Source: Valencia hispanica
Taxonomy: Eukaryota > Chordata > Actinopteri > Cyprinodontiformes > Valenciidae
Direction: 5' to 3'
DNA length: 64,000 nt
Assembly: GCA_963556495.2 (NCBI GenBank)
Contig: OY747705.1
Coordinates: 22,392,501 to 22,456,500 of the forward strand
Shown here: positions 29,683-40,369 of the stretch, in pieces
Position numbering within the stretch: the stretch's first letter is position 1
Layout of the letters: every line of letters starts with the position of its first letter
Made by a program: the position numbers and the translations under genes
The notes under the pieces: generated by a model
Seen by the model: the letters and a program-made list of their open reading frames with translations, nothing else
Told to the model about the DNA's origin: nothing
Database searches by the model: none

Positions 29683-31218
29683 AGCAACACTAAAGAGTTT
29701 TTTTTACCTTAAAATAATGTTTCAGAACTCGTGTCAGTGGTTGATCAACTCATAACAGGGTGAAAAGGCACTTCTGCATTAGCTTTGCGGCCCTCTATCG
29801 GCCATAACAGCACTATGTAACTTTGGGTCGTCGGGTAGCGGTTTTGTAGTTCAAATGCGACTTGCTTTACGGCAGGCTTCACAAAAGTGGTAGGTGGAGC
29901 GTCCTGCAAGGCTCTCTGGGTGGAGCATACTCGGCAGGTACATATAAATGGAAGAAACCTAGCAGCAGGTAGCTTGAACAATTGTCATCATGACGGAGCC
30001 GAAATTGTATTCATCTCACACCGGTGTTCCGATTATCTGTGCCACCCGCATGCACATTTCAATGTTACGTCACAATTCGTTTACTCAGCAAATCTGTCAT
30101 CAAGAATTCCTACCTGGAAGATCCATTTCGTCTGTTTTATTTCTTAGAAGTTTACGGAGAGTTTTATTCAAATTATTTTATTACTGGCTAATTTTTATTC
30201 AAAATATTTTAAGGCTTTCCTTAAGTTACTAGTTTCAAGTTTACATGACAGCCCTTGTATGTTAGTTTCACTTCTGTGATATCGTTACACTGCATGTAAA
30301 CAAGTCCCATTAATTAGAGTCGTACAGTAAATGCGGTGTATTTTGCGGGCTATTTGTGCTTGTAATCATAGGCTACTACATTTTAATATTTTGGAGTAAT
30401 AATACTGCTATCTGCTCTATGTCTTACTGGCTTGGTATATATTCATTAGCTGCTTTAAAAACTAACAGATTTCCACAGTGTGCTATTCATCTATAGGCCT
30501 ATTTAACAGGTAGGATATTCTGATCATGGTTTTTAGTGCATCTTTATGTGCTAGTTTTAGCTTTATATTAAACGGGTAGCATGTTCTGTGGATTGAAAGA
30601 AAAGTTTTTGTTATTCATAAATTTTTACTATTTTAGGCATTACTGCTAAACTGCCACTTCAATCCCGTCACTTGAAAAATATTTTCCGATGATTATGTTT
30701 AACATCAAAGCTAACAGTTGTTTTTTTCGGCACGTAAACATACTTTTCAAGGGGTAGCACCGACAGATGCGCGCTACAGTAGGACATTCTGAGGAGTAGC
30801 ACAGATCGTCAGAACAGAGCTGTCAGCCATATAATAAAGAAATTAGACCGTATTACGTTATAACGTGATAGTTTATTGTAAAAACGTGAAACTATCACGT
30901 TATAACGTTTTAGTTTCAAGTGGTTTTCACGTTTTTACAATAACGTTATAACGTGATACGGTCTAATTTCTTTATTACATGACTGACAGCTCTACGCCGC
31001 CGTACATATGACATGCTGAAATATAGAAAATGTACCTGGGATGAAGACATTTGACACAAAGGCTGCCCAAGACGTGAAAATCTGTAGCGTTAGAGAGTAT
31101 CGCTTGTAAATGTGAATCCCCTGGTGTAACCATAACAGATTTTACGACAGTAGTAGAAAACAATACATTTTTCCCAACTGTAGGGGGACCCAGAGAGCAA
31201 AACTTACTTAGTGTTGCT
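29683..31218. mobile_element. TTAA-type transposon, family K2, complete copy B
   Basis: 1536 bp flanked by TTAA (29679-29682 and 31219-31222). The termini AGCAACACTAAA (left) and AGCAACACTAAG (right, minus strand) are inverted repeats. The sequence matches copy A (1405-3131) in the opposite orientation. It contains the central palindrome (30810-30995). No transposase-like frame is visible, so it would need trans-acting proteins. The left part includes a conserved stretch at 29760-29990 with matching open frames in both copies, probably coincidental. Confidence 0.85.
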
Positions 31219-31317
31219 TTAAAAAACCAAAAAGCTCTGTTTTTCTGAATTACGAGGTAAGTTTTACAAGAATAAAATGCCGCTCTGTTTTTCTGAATTA
31301 ATGAGAAAAACTGTGAG

Positions 31318-31440
31318 GGGCATTCCATGGCATTGCCCTGCGATAAACTGGTGACATACCCAGGGTGTATCACCACTTGAAGATAGGCACCAGCCGCACT
31401 TCGACCCTACAAGCATAAGCAGTATAGCCGATGGATGTCC
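31318..31440 (+). mobile_element. SINE body fragment
   Basis: It contains CATTGCCCTGCGATAAACTGG, shortened here to the recognisable TTGCCCTGCGA core, then CCCAGGGTGTATC and AGATAGGCACCAGC, ending with GGATG. This is the 3' half of the tRNA-SINE family found at 4495 and 59180. Confidence 0.6.
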
Positions 31441-31499
31441 TATGCCTGTAGGCATTATTAACTGGCTAAGTAAGAAGAACTCATGCATGTCCCGTTTCC

Positions 31500-31610
31500 A
31501 TTCATCCATTGCCTATACCTCTTATCTTTTCCAGGGGGCTGGTGCTTATCTCCACCAGCCATCGGGCAAAAGGCGGGATACCCTGCAGGTCGTCTGTCCG
31601 TTGCAGGTCC
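31500..31610 (-). mobile_element. SINE body fragment, minus orientation
   Basis: GGGGCTGGTGCTTATCTCC, GGCGGGATACCCTGCAGG and GTCCGTTGCAGG match the antisense of the same SINE body as the preceding entry. The head is absent. Confidence 0.6.
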
Positions 31611-31930
31611 TGTTTGTTGAGTTTAATTCACTTTTAGTTTGTTTTGGGAATGAGAAACTGGAAAAAACTCTGGTCTCTAAACAATGTAGATAGGATCATT
31701 AGAGTTATTATTTGGTTGACTTTGCACAGACACCTGAGGAATTTGCGCTTGTTCAGGTGTTCTCCCCCCAAAGTTTGTCTCGTTAATTCAGAAAAACAGA
31801 GCTTTTTTACTTTTATTTTGTAAAACTTAGCTTGTTTTTTTAGAAAAACAAAGCAGTATTTACTTATTTTTTGCTAAACTTATCTCGTTAATTCAGAAAA
31901 ACATGGCATTTTATTTTTCAAGTGAAGGCA

Positions 31931-34112
31931 ATAGGCATCCGCATTTTGCGGTTTTAACCTAATATTTTTTTAAAGGAGACATCATGCAAAACCCATTTGA
32001 GTTTTAGAGTATTTGCTGTTCTCTTGTCGAAAACATAATCTATGCCAGAGACATAATCCTAGAAGTCCATTGCACTTTTGATAGCGTACACATTGCATAG
32101 ACAATACCAGTGCTATATACTGTGGAGCTCTACTTTGGACTGTGGTGTGCAGCAGTGACTTGACTGCTTACTCTCTCTTTGTTCACTGAAAACACACACA
32201 GCTACTTACTTGCTCTTTGACACGGAAATATCAGCACTATGTTGAGACTGTTTCCATTTAGGTTTGAAGAAAATAAAATAAAAACACTTTTGGATACTCC
32301 AAGCTAACCCTTTTTGTCTCAATCAAAAGAAAAAGAAGACTGACAACAAAATCCTCATTTAACATGATGCCCATGTTTCTGGATAAAGTCTCCAAACACA
32401 GCCTCCCTCAGCACAGGGAGCAAATCTCTCAGATAAAAAGAAACTAATTCACCCTGAGGACATAACACACCAACAGAATTTACAGCTCAGTGGAGTGGGA
32501 AATGTAAAGACCTTTGTAAGAAGGAGTCTTTCAGGTCAAAACTGTCAGGCTTCATCCAATTGATAATAGAGTTAGTTTGTGGATGGTAATGTTGTGAGTA
32601 AAAAAGGGCCATCTGAGTTAAACTGGAAAGATCATTGCCACACAAAAATAACACCAAAATCCACACACAATACAAAGCAGTCATCTCTACCGCCAGTGGC
32701 GCCTTGATTTATGACATGCTCCTTCTCACATGATGGCTCAGTCGTTAAATGGCCAACATGTGGCCTTAATGACTTCAACAACCCACAACATTGCTGTTTG
32801 GATCAAGAACACACGTGAGCTCTTTATCTATAAAGGTAGTAGGTAGCAACAAGAGGACAAATGAATAAAAGTACTCTGTTAAGTCAGATATGAGAATATG
32901 TCCAGTCCAAGCCGAGTTCAGTATATGTTTAAGACCCATAGAGGGCAGTCTTTACACATTGAGTGATCAAATTTCCACAGCATCACCCACACCGAGATTA
33001 AATCTCATTTTCATTCGTAGGATCTGTTTTTCTGCAGATGCACCACAACTTCATAGCAGTGAGCTAATTTTGTATCAACAAATAAAATATTGAAATATAT
33101 GCTGGAAAAGTGGGGGTATGGATAACGAATGAGGGGAGACTGTAGAGAGTGATGCATTAATTAAAACCACTTCCAACTTGCACTGTGATGGTGTTATTCA
33201 AGGTGTTATTCACAGAACACTGAAAAGCTGCAGTTCCTTCCCTGCCTGAGAACTTTATATTTTCAACAGAAGACTATCAGTCTTTCATTCAAAGGGGATT
33301 TAAATTTTTCCAACTCATTGCTGTAGTCATTATTTGTTCTATTTAAACTTGTTTCCAAAATGCCTCTGCCAGACTTCTAAAGAAAGAAAACCGATTACAT
33401 TCACTGAAACGGTGCTGTCGTAATTTTGTTTTGCAAGTTCATTACCCAGGTTATAAAAGCAGACCAAGAGGCTAGACTTGGCAGAAAGAGGGAAACAGCA
33501 TGAGGGGGTTTGTCTAAATCTAATTTGTGTGCCTCCTTCAGGTTTCTAAACACACAAAAAACATCACAAATTGTCTACACATCTGGTGCAAAGAAAATGT
33601 TTTTTTAAATAAAATGTTGCAGAGACTTAGCGTCCTCAAGATGCAACATTTTGCCTCAGTCACCTAACAATGACCCTTAAATAATTTTTTGCCTGTTAGA
33701 CCATGTTCTTCATCGTGAACAGTTTAAAATGGTTTAAAATTACTTCTCTGACTGTACATATGGGCGAGTTTAGGTGATAGCTATTTTCTTGCAGCAATAT
33801 CCAGACTATAAATATTTGCACATGCATTAGAATAGATGTTTTCATATTCAGAGATGGGGTGATTTAAAGGCCTTACTGTTTATAGGTGAATCTTTCTGGA
33901 TTTATGTATTAAATGCCGTACCGCGTTAAGGTTTAAAAGCTAAATCTGATATTTGACATTTCTTATACTTTTTGCACTCATATATCTTGATGCATGTGCT
34001 TTTGTGCTTGTTGTGTTTATTTTTTATTTACTTTTTCATGTGATAATATGGTGTATTGTCTTTATAATAAACAAAGTGTACCTCCTAAAATTTTATACTT
34101 ATGATAGTTTTA
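31931..34112. other. unassigned intergenic stretch
   Basis: About 2.2 kb without a recognisable gene, RNA or repeat family. Short open frames lack motifs. Confidence 0.3.
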
Positions 34113-34280
<168 letters not shown>

Positions 34281-34554
34281 AGCAGAGGTATATTGATACA
34301 ATATTTGGGCTCATGTATTTTTTTTCTCATTTAGGTCTTTTGTCTATATGTGAACAAGTATTAAAATGTCAAACGTCAAAAGTCTTAAAAGATTGGCATT
34401 TATACAGTTTGCTATCTGAAGAAGGGTATTGAGCCCAAAATATAACTATAATAAAGCATTGATAAGCTTGATGTATGAATCTGTTTTTATGATCTTAACT
34501 TTTGACATTTTTGATCCAACACTCAATCAAATTAATTATATTTCCTTCTAACAC

Positions 34555-34985
34555 CTATATAATGTTGAAGATGACCACACACATATAACCTTAGGATGTT
34601 AGGATGACCAAAATCCTTAATTCCTAGACCTTGGGAAGATGCTGGCCAAACTGGTAAAAGAGTACCATTATTCACAGTGAAATGACTCCTGTACCAACAA
34701 ACTCCAACAATCTCCAAAAGCAACATATTACACTTACACTAAATGAATTTAGGGATAAAGACCATACTTTTCTGAGACTTGTCCTGTGGTCTGATGTAAC
34801 TAAAAGTGAGGCAATTCCAACAAATACAAAGGAAATGTATGTACACTTCTGACATTAAAAAAAGCAATAGAAATTCTCCCTACAAATGGCATTTAGCAAC
34901 AAATAATAACTTTGGTTATTCTAACTGACCTAAACCAAACTAAAGTTTAGTCGGATACATTTGGACTAAACCTTAGTCTTCTCTC
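34555..34985 (+). mobile_element. Tc1 (Sleeping Beauty-like group) remnant, deleted
   Basis: It carries ATTCACAGTGAAATGA, TGTCCTGTGGTCTGATG and TGTATGTACACTTCTGAC in the order expected for this Tc1 group. Between the last two, most of the catalytic core is deleted. The 3' part with TAACTGACCTAAACC follows. No open frame of note. Confidence 0.65.
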
Positions 34986-36313
34986 ACTACTTCAATTAAA
35001 ATACTGTTTTCAAATTTTTGTGTGTAATATAATGTCACCATAAAAGATTAATTTATTGATTTTTATTTGTACATATGTTTGTCAGTTATGGTAGTACATT
35101 TTGGAGGTCTCTGTGTTTGTGACGGACTAAGCCATTTCAGCTTCACGTTGTGTGCACAAGTACTGTCACACTCCTCTTCCCGATGTAGCAACATCTTGAC
35201 TAAAGGTTTTCATCTGTTACCGCTTTACTGATAAGTCTGCTTCAATGGACCAGCTGATTGGGAACAGAATTGTTCTGGTGTACTGGTGACTGAAGATTAG
35301 TGGATAACAGGAAACCCCCCTATCCCTTAGAGTATAATGAACAGTCCCCTTTGCCACCACTTTCTATTTTGTTCCCTCAAAGACTTACAACTCAGGAACA
35401 AAGCATTACATTTTAAATTTCATAAAAAATTTGAAGGAAATGAGACAAGAACATTAAAATTGGATTTGCAAAGATTTCTTCACAAGGTGGTTTCTGCCTT
35501 CTTTGCCAGAATAAATAGAAATTGTATTTTGTAGCAGTAGAACAGCATTAAGCCTTGTTCATATTGATCAACCCAACAAAAATTGCCCATAGAGCATGTT
35601 AGTAAAAAAAAAAAAAAATCTCAAAAGCCACAACATATTGAAGTAAAGATTTCTAAAGGAACATTTACTTTCATGATGCTCAAATTCCTGCAGTATTTTT
35701 AGGTCTTTGAAGAACGTTGGAGTGATGATTAACCCTTAACCCTTTCAACAAGAAATCCATCACCATTAAGAAGCACTTATCAAATGCAGTTGGGCACAAT
35801 CAAAGAAGCAGAACAATTATCCTTTAATGAAATCCACTTGCTCCAGTTCATGTTTGCTTTATTAATCTACAGAGTCTAAGGTGTTTTGAAAATAGATCAA
35901 ACAGTTCTGATTGACTCCACATTTTTGTTACACTCTGTTTCACTTTCTGATCTCCATCGTCACAAGCCCGGAAACCATAAAACTAATCCGTTATCCAATA
36001 ACAGCTGACCAACATTGGTTTCATCCACATTACACAGTTGATCAGAATCTCATTTCCAACATCCTGCAACAAATTTCCTGGAGGCTCGCAACACACGGTA
36101 TCGGTAACATACAACACAGTGACAGATTGTCCGAGGGCTGAAAGACGATATGGACTTCTGCGTTTACAACCTTCTGAACAAAAGCATATTAGCAAGGCAT
36201 CACAAGGTCAAGATGTGAGAGGATTTCCATTTTAAAATAAGAAAAGACTGACTTTTGGCACTGTGTTAAATTATACTACTGCCTAATTTTATCAATTGGC
36301 CTTTTATGTTTAT
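34986..36313. other. unassigned
   Basis: No gene recognised. A poly(A) run sits at 35605-35618. Confidence 0.3.
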
Positions 36314-36334
36314 CAATGAATGAATGAATGAATG

Positions 36335-36402
<68 letters not shown>
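36314..36402. repeat. (TGAA)n-(TCAA)n tetranucleotide microsatellite
   Basis: About five TGAA units followed by about sixteen TCAA units with no interruption. A transition substitution that spread through the array is the simplest reading. Confidence 0.95.
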
Positions 36403-37082
36403 TTTATCTTTCAGGGGGCAGTTCCATTTATATAATTAAAAATACCAGAAAAATGTTTTTTTGTTTCTCATTGCTAACTAACTAACTAGATTTACACAAT
36501 TTATATCTAAAATAATGTGTGTTCACTAATTTTTATTATTTAACCAATTAGACTATAATGCTTATTCAGACATGATTAGACCCTTGTGTGAAAAGATCTT
36601 CATGTAATCTCATAACCATCAGATCCAGTTCAAGATCAGGAGAGCAACATAGAATTATCCCCACCTCATGTCCAACTGGAAACAACAGTCACCCGGTCTT
36701 TTGGAACTTAGGGCTATCAGAAATCAGACATTCAAAAAGGGCCTGTGCCCTCTCGCTCTCTCACTCTCTGGAGCCTTTGCTCTTCGGAAGAAGGAGGCAA
36801 CAGAGCTCTGTCTGGCGGACTTGGATTTTGGCAGACTTGGATTTTTGGAGGGATGAAAACCCCAGTACTGGGTCCAAGCCGAGGTTGAGTATGAATATTA
36901 GTATAACAGCTGCTATAACAGAAGCAGCAACTGGAGGTTTCCAGAGAACGATAGGGAAATACAGTGCTAAGGCTCATTTATGCCCCCCTTTTGTACATAA
37001 TTAGCTATTTATACCTTCTGCATGCTGAAAATACAACCACTAGGCAGCAGTGCTAAGTTTGTCAGACTCCCAGGAGGGGAGA
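36403..37082. other. unassigned; no recognised gene
   Basis: A 138-residue plus-strand frame (36588-37004) shows no family motif, and the overlapping frames are equally open. No exon call is supported. Confidence 0.3.
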
Positions 37083-37086
37083 TTAA

Positions 37087-38033
37087 AGAGTAACTGAACC
37101 CCATGAAAAAGCATAACCCAGCCCCCAGACAACATTTGAAAAATTCTACAAAGTGGGCAGTGCCAGGAGGCACAGAGGGGCGTGGCCAAGTGTGGAGGAT
37201 GAGCGGAGGGGGGAACGTGGGGGTGTGGTCAGGAGGACAGTGACACCTTGCTTAATCTGACACTGAAACATGGACAGTGACCGGAGCAACGTTGGCATTT
37301 TGCGACTTATCAATCTGATCAACATTCATCTGTTTTGAACGTTAGCCTATGTTAGCATTACCACTCAGAGACTGGACTCCTCCTGTCTCCCTCTGCCTTA
37401 GCAGCACCGGCAGCGCCGGCCTCAGGCAGCGCTGACTCAGCACTCCGGACCAGCGGATCTCCTCCGCTGTCACCGGAGGTAGAGGAAGGCTTTATGGAGC
37501 CCAGCGGCCCCAAGCCGTATCAATTCGAGCCATTGGCTCAGGGTGCTGAGTCAGCACTGCCCGAGGCCGGCGTTGCCGGTGCTGCTGAGGCAGAGGGAGA
37601 CAGGAGGAGTCCAGTCTCTGAGTGGTAATGCTAACATAGGCTAACGTTCAAAACAGTATGCTAACTAAGTGCTAATGTGATAATAATGGAAACCTGAAAA
37701 ATGCAATCCAACTCCAAACTCGCCACGGGGCGAGTGTGTCTGAGAGATGGTTTTATACCCAAACCCACGGGGCATGTCTGTAATACCATGCCTGTGACGT
37801 AAAGAGTGGAAAAGATGTACCGCTCTCCGCCAATCACAAAATTCAAATCCAGTAGCCACAGTTCAACCCTAAGAGGGCAGCACTAAGACATTTTTAGACC
37901 AAAGAGTGTAGAATTTAACAAGTTCACATGAAAATGTAAAAAGAAATCTCCAGAAACTGAAAGATTACATTGGTAAAGACCCATTTATACAGTTTATAAG
38001 CAAAAAACAGTTGTTTTGGGGTTTAGTTACTCT
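37087..38033. mobile_element. TTAA-type non-autonomous transposon, family K3, copy A
   Basis: 947 bp with inverted termini AGAGTAACTGAACCCC (left) and AGAGTAACTAAACCCC (right, minus strand). TTAA occurs at 37083-37086 and 38034-38037. A large internal inverted repeat (about 37325-37655) runs from GAACGTTAGCCTATG to its complement, so the middle can fold into a hairpin of more than 300 bp. Copy B lies at 51003-51884 in inverted orientation. No transposase frame. Confidence 0.8.
37325..37655. repeat. large inverted repeat inside K3 copy A
   Basis: Arms of roughly 75 bp (CGTTAGCCTATGTTAGCATT ... GAGACTGGACTCCTCC and complement) surround a GC-rich loop with GCCGGC-type motifs. The corresponding element copy at 51380-51665 keeps the same arms. 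Confidence 0.8.
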
Positions 38034-38037
38034 TTAA

Positions 38038-38526
38038 AGGGGCTATATGCATTTTTCTGAAATTGAAACTCGCAACTGACCCCATGGGGCCAAAAACGGA
38101 ACTGCTCTTCCTGTCTGCTCGCTCTCGCACCACGCGCTCGTGCGCTTGTCGCTCTCAATCTTCTATCTTTTTCGGGCACTTGTCAGGGGTTTAGTCTTAT
38201 GTGGAGTTACTGTTGGTGTCAGAGTTGTCCTGGGTCTCTTCTGTGTATTCGCACAATCCATTTAACTGCTTGCGAGTGCTGACTAGCGGTGGTGGCAGAG
38301 TGATCTGAAACATTTAACATGAACGCGCTTGACGTCACATCCGCAGACAGCGCGGGAAAATCGGACCCGACAGAAAATGGAAAAAATTGGATACAGGCTT
38401 ATAGGTGCACCCACTGTGAGCTGACAAGGTGTCAGTATGCTCATCAGGAGATGTTTGAGTCATAAATGGTCAAATAAAAAGGCTATTGTTACGTTTATTT
38501 TGGGCAAAAAGTTGCATATAGCCTCT
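38038..38526. mobile_element. TTAA-type non-autonomous transposon, family K1, copy B
   Basis: 489 bp with ends AGGGGCTATATGC and AGAGGCTATATGC (minus strand), flanked by TTAA at 38034-38037 and 38527-38530. The left TTAA is also the right flank of the K3 element, so the two abut. It is the inverted counterpart of 462-951. Confidence 0.85.
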
Positions 38527-38530
38527 TTAA

Positions 38531-39073
38531 GGACACACTCGCACAACCTCTCTTCAGAACTTGCTCTTGCCGTTATGTATTCTTCTAGATGTTGTTCTTT
38601 GGTTTGCCTGGACTGCTGTTTTGCTTCCTCTCTTTCTTCTTCGTCTTCTCTTTGTCTGTCCTCGAATGGTTCTTCTGCTACATCTTTTCTCCCCTCGGCG
38701 CAACACTGCCCCTAGGGTACTACATGGTACTGCACGTATTTTCTCATTCGCAAGCATGCCGATATCCTACCAAAACTACTCATGAAGACACAAGCGATGG
38801 ACATGTATCTCTGAATGCATAAAGAGCATAGATGAGCCTTTAGGAGTCTGGGGTGTTTGTCTGTTTTTTCTGCTTTCCTTTTTTCACCACCTTCCCGGGG
38901 ATCGCCTCCAGGGGGCCTACCTAAGACGAGGACCTGTCCATCACTATCGAGGGTGGAGCCATGCTGTGCAGCTCCACTGACCTGCAGCTTGTTGATCCTC
39001 ATCACTGGCTGTCAGACCTTCGACGCCTGGGTGTTTTGCCTCTGTGGTAACCTCGAGCCCTCCGTGTTTTTTC
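38531..39073. other. unassigned, pyrimidine-rich stretch
   Basis: Several short leucine- and phenylalanine-rich open frames on the plus strand (for example 38561-38785) share no motif. The stretch seems to continue beyond the MITE at 39684, so both may belong to one older element. Confidence 0.3.
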
Positions 39074-39076
39074 TGA

Positions 39077-39683
39077 AGGTGCATTCACACCTGACACTTC
39101 CTAGACAGTGAAATGTTAACAAACATGGAGTGGCAGCAGATTGTAGCGGTTTTAGGATTGCTCCGTTGTGGTTTGCAAATGTGCAAGATAAATACACTGC
39201 AGCAATGGGCTCAGGATGAACAGAGAATGAGGCAGAGGACTCTGGAGAATGCTGTTTTTTACATCAGGCACCTGAGAGAGCCTTTACGAAGGGACGTGCA
39301 ATGAGTAGGGGCGCATACAACTTTACAACACTGATGTCCTCCTTATACAGACGGCGAGCAAGGTCTGTACAATATCCAGCATCCATCTATCCAGCATGCA
39401 CAGTTGTTTAGATTGTATTTACCCAGGATGCCCTGCACAATAATCCGCTTCCTACTTTTGGTGTGGTCCCGGTCTGCTTGCCATTCACATATGTAATCGA
39501 ACAACAGCAGAGTTCGTTTCAATCGTACCAAGACCTAGGTTTTAGACGGACCAAAGTTTGCTTGTTTGGTCCGAATCAGAGTTCAATTGCGCATTCACAC
39601 CTCCCCAAACAAACCAGACTTTTTGGGCAAACGAACTAGAGTTCGATTCAAGCAGACTAAACAGGGCTCGTGTGAATGCAACC
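39077..39683. mobile_element. Harbinger-like MITE
   Basis: Ends AGGTGCATTCACACC at left and GGTTGCATTCACAC at right (minus strand) are imperfect inverted repeats. TGA trinucleotides flank both sides (39074-39076 and 39684-39686), as for PIF/Harbinger 3-bp duplications. The interior has a short frame at 39113-39304 (QW...DEQRMRQRTLE), which is basic and helical in character but not a recognised transposase. Confidence 0.55.
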
Positions 39684-40369
39684 TGAGAAACTCCTAATTT
39701 AAATCTCCTTGTGAAACTTACCTGTGGTAATCCTACCCGTGTGTATCCAAGGTTCTTCCTAAAGATAACTGCTCGCGATCTATCACTCAGCTTCTCTGTG
39801 AGCCTTTGGTTCTCAGTTCCATGTCTGGAAGCCTCCATTTCCTTTCTCCTCTTCTCCATGCTCCAGGTCCAAGCTTTGCCTGTCCACCCTCCGACCTACG
39901 TCTCTGGTTCCTCCATCGCCTTTCCCCTCGTCTCCTCTGAAAGTTCTCGCACACATCTCCCTGGCGTCAATCCCATCACATGAAAGTAAGCCTCACCTGA
40001 GTTAGGTCAAATAAATTCACCAAATCAAGATTCCATACTTCCTTCTGGATTTCCCTTCCACAGTCCTGTTTCTCTCCACTCCTCCGTGCAGCTCCCCTGG
40101 TTCTTGTGATCATCTACAAATCCTTGTTTCAATTTCATTTCATTTTACAACTGGTCTTGCTAGTCGTGTTCTGCATGTGGGTCAGAAAGCTTAAAGCTGC
40201 TATACCAAATCTGCAGAACAAGCTAGCTTTTCAACATGCCAATGATTACATTTTTAGTAAAATGTATTTTATTTATGAAGAATCCCATAAAGTCATCACT
40301 AGTAAGAGCTGGGGGAATAGTTGGCTCAACAGAGCTATGACTCTGTGTAAGTTTGGTACTAAAAAGCAT
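39684..40369. other. unassigned flank between MITE and LINE
   Basis: Sequence similar in tone to 38820-39073 (C/T-rich, with short S/P-rich open frames). No motif recognised. Confidence 0.25.

Larger units (their letters stand above)
31223..31930. repeat. fold-back array of a 48-bp unit
   Basis: The unit (TTAATTCAGAAAAACAGAGC plus an AT-rich spacer with TTTTGTAAAACTTA) occurs about three times in plus orientation at 31775-31925 and about twice in minus orientation at 31223-31310. Two SINE fragments sit between the arms: one plus-oriented at 31318-31440, one minus-oriented at 31500-31610. The arrangement may be a fold-back transposon or a rearranged satellite. Confidence 0.6.

Noticed and set aside
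29745..30147. Open frames shared by both K2 copies (about 78-87 codons)
   Set aside because: They are in different sense in the two orientations and show no motif. They follow from the copies being homologous.
36314..36402. Regular repeat that might be mistaken for a CRISPR array
   Set aside because: It is a 4-bp microsatellite without spacers, in a vertebrate genome.
37324..37660. Long hairpin considered as a microRNA precursor or other structured RNA gene
   Set aside because: Arms are far too long for a microRNA and the structure recurs as part of a TTAA transposon family.
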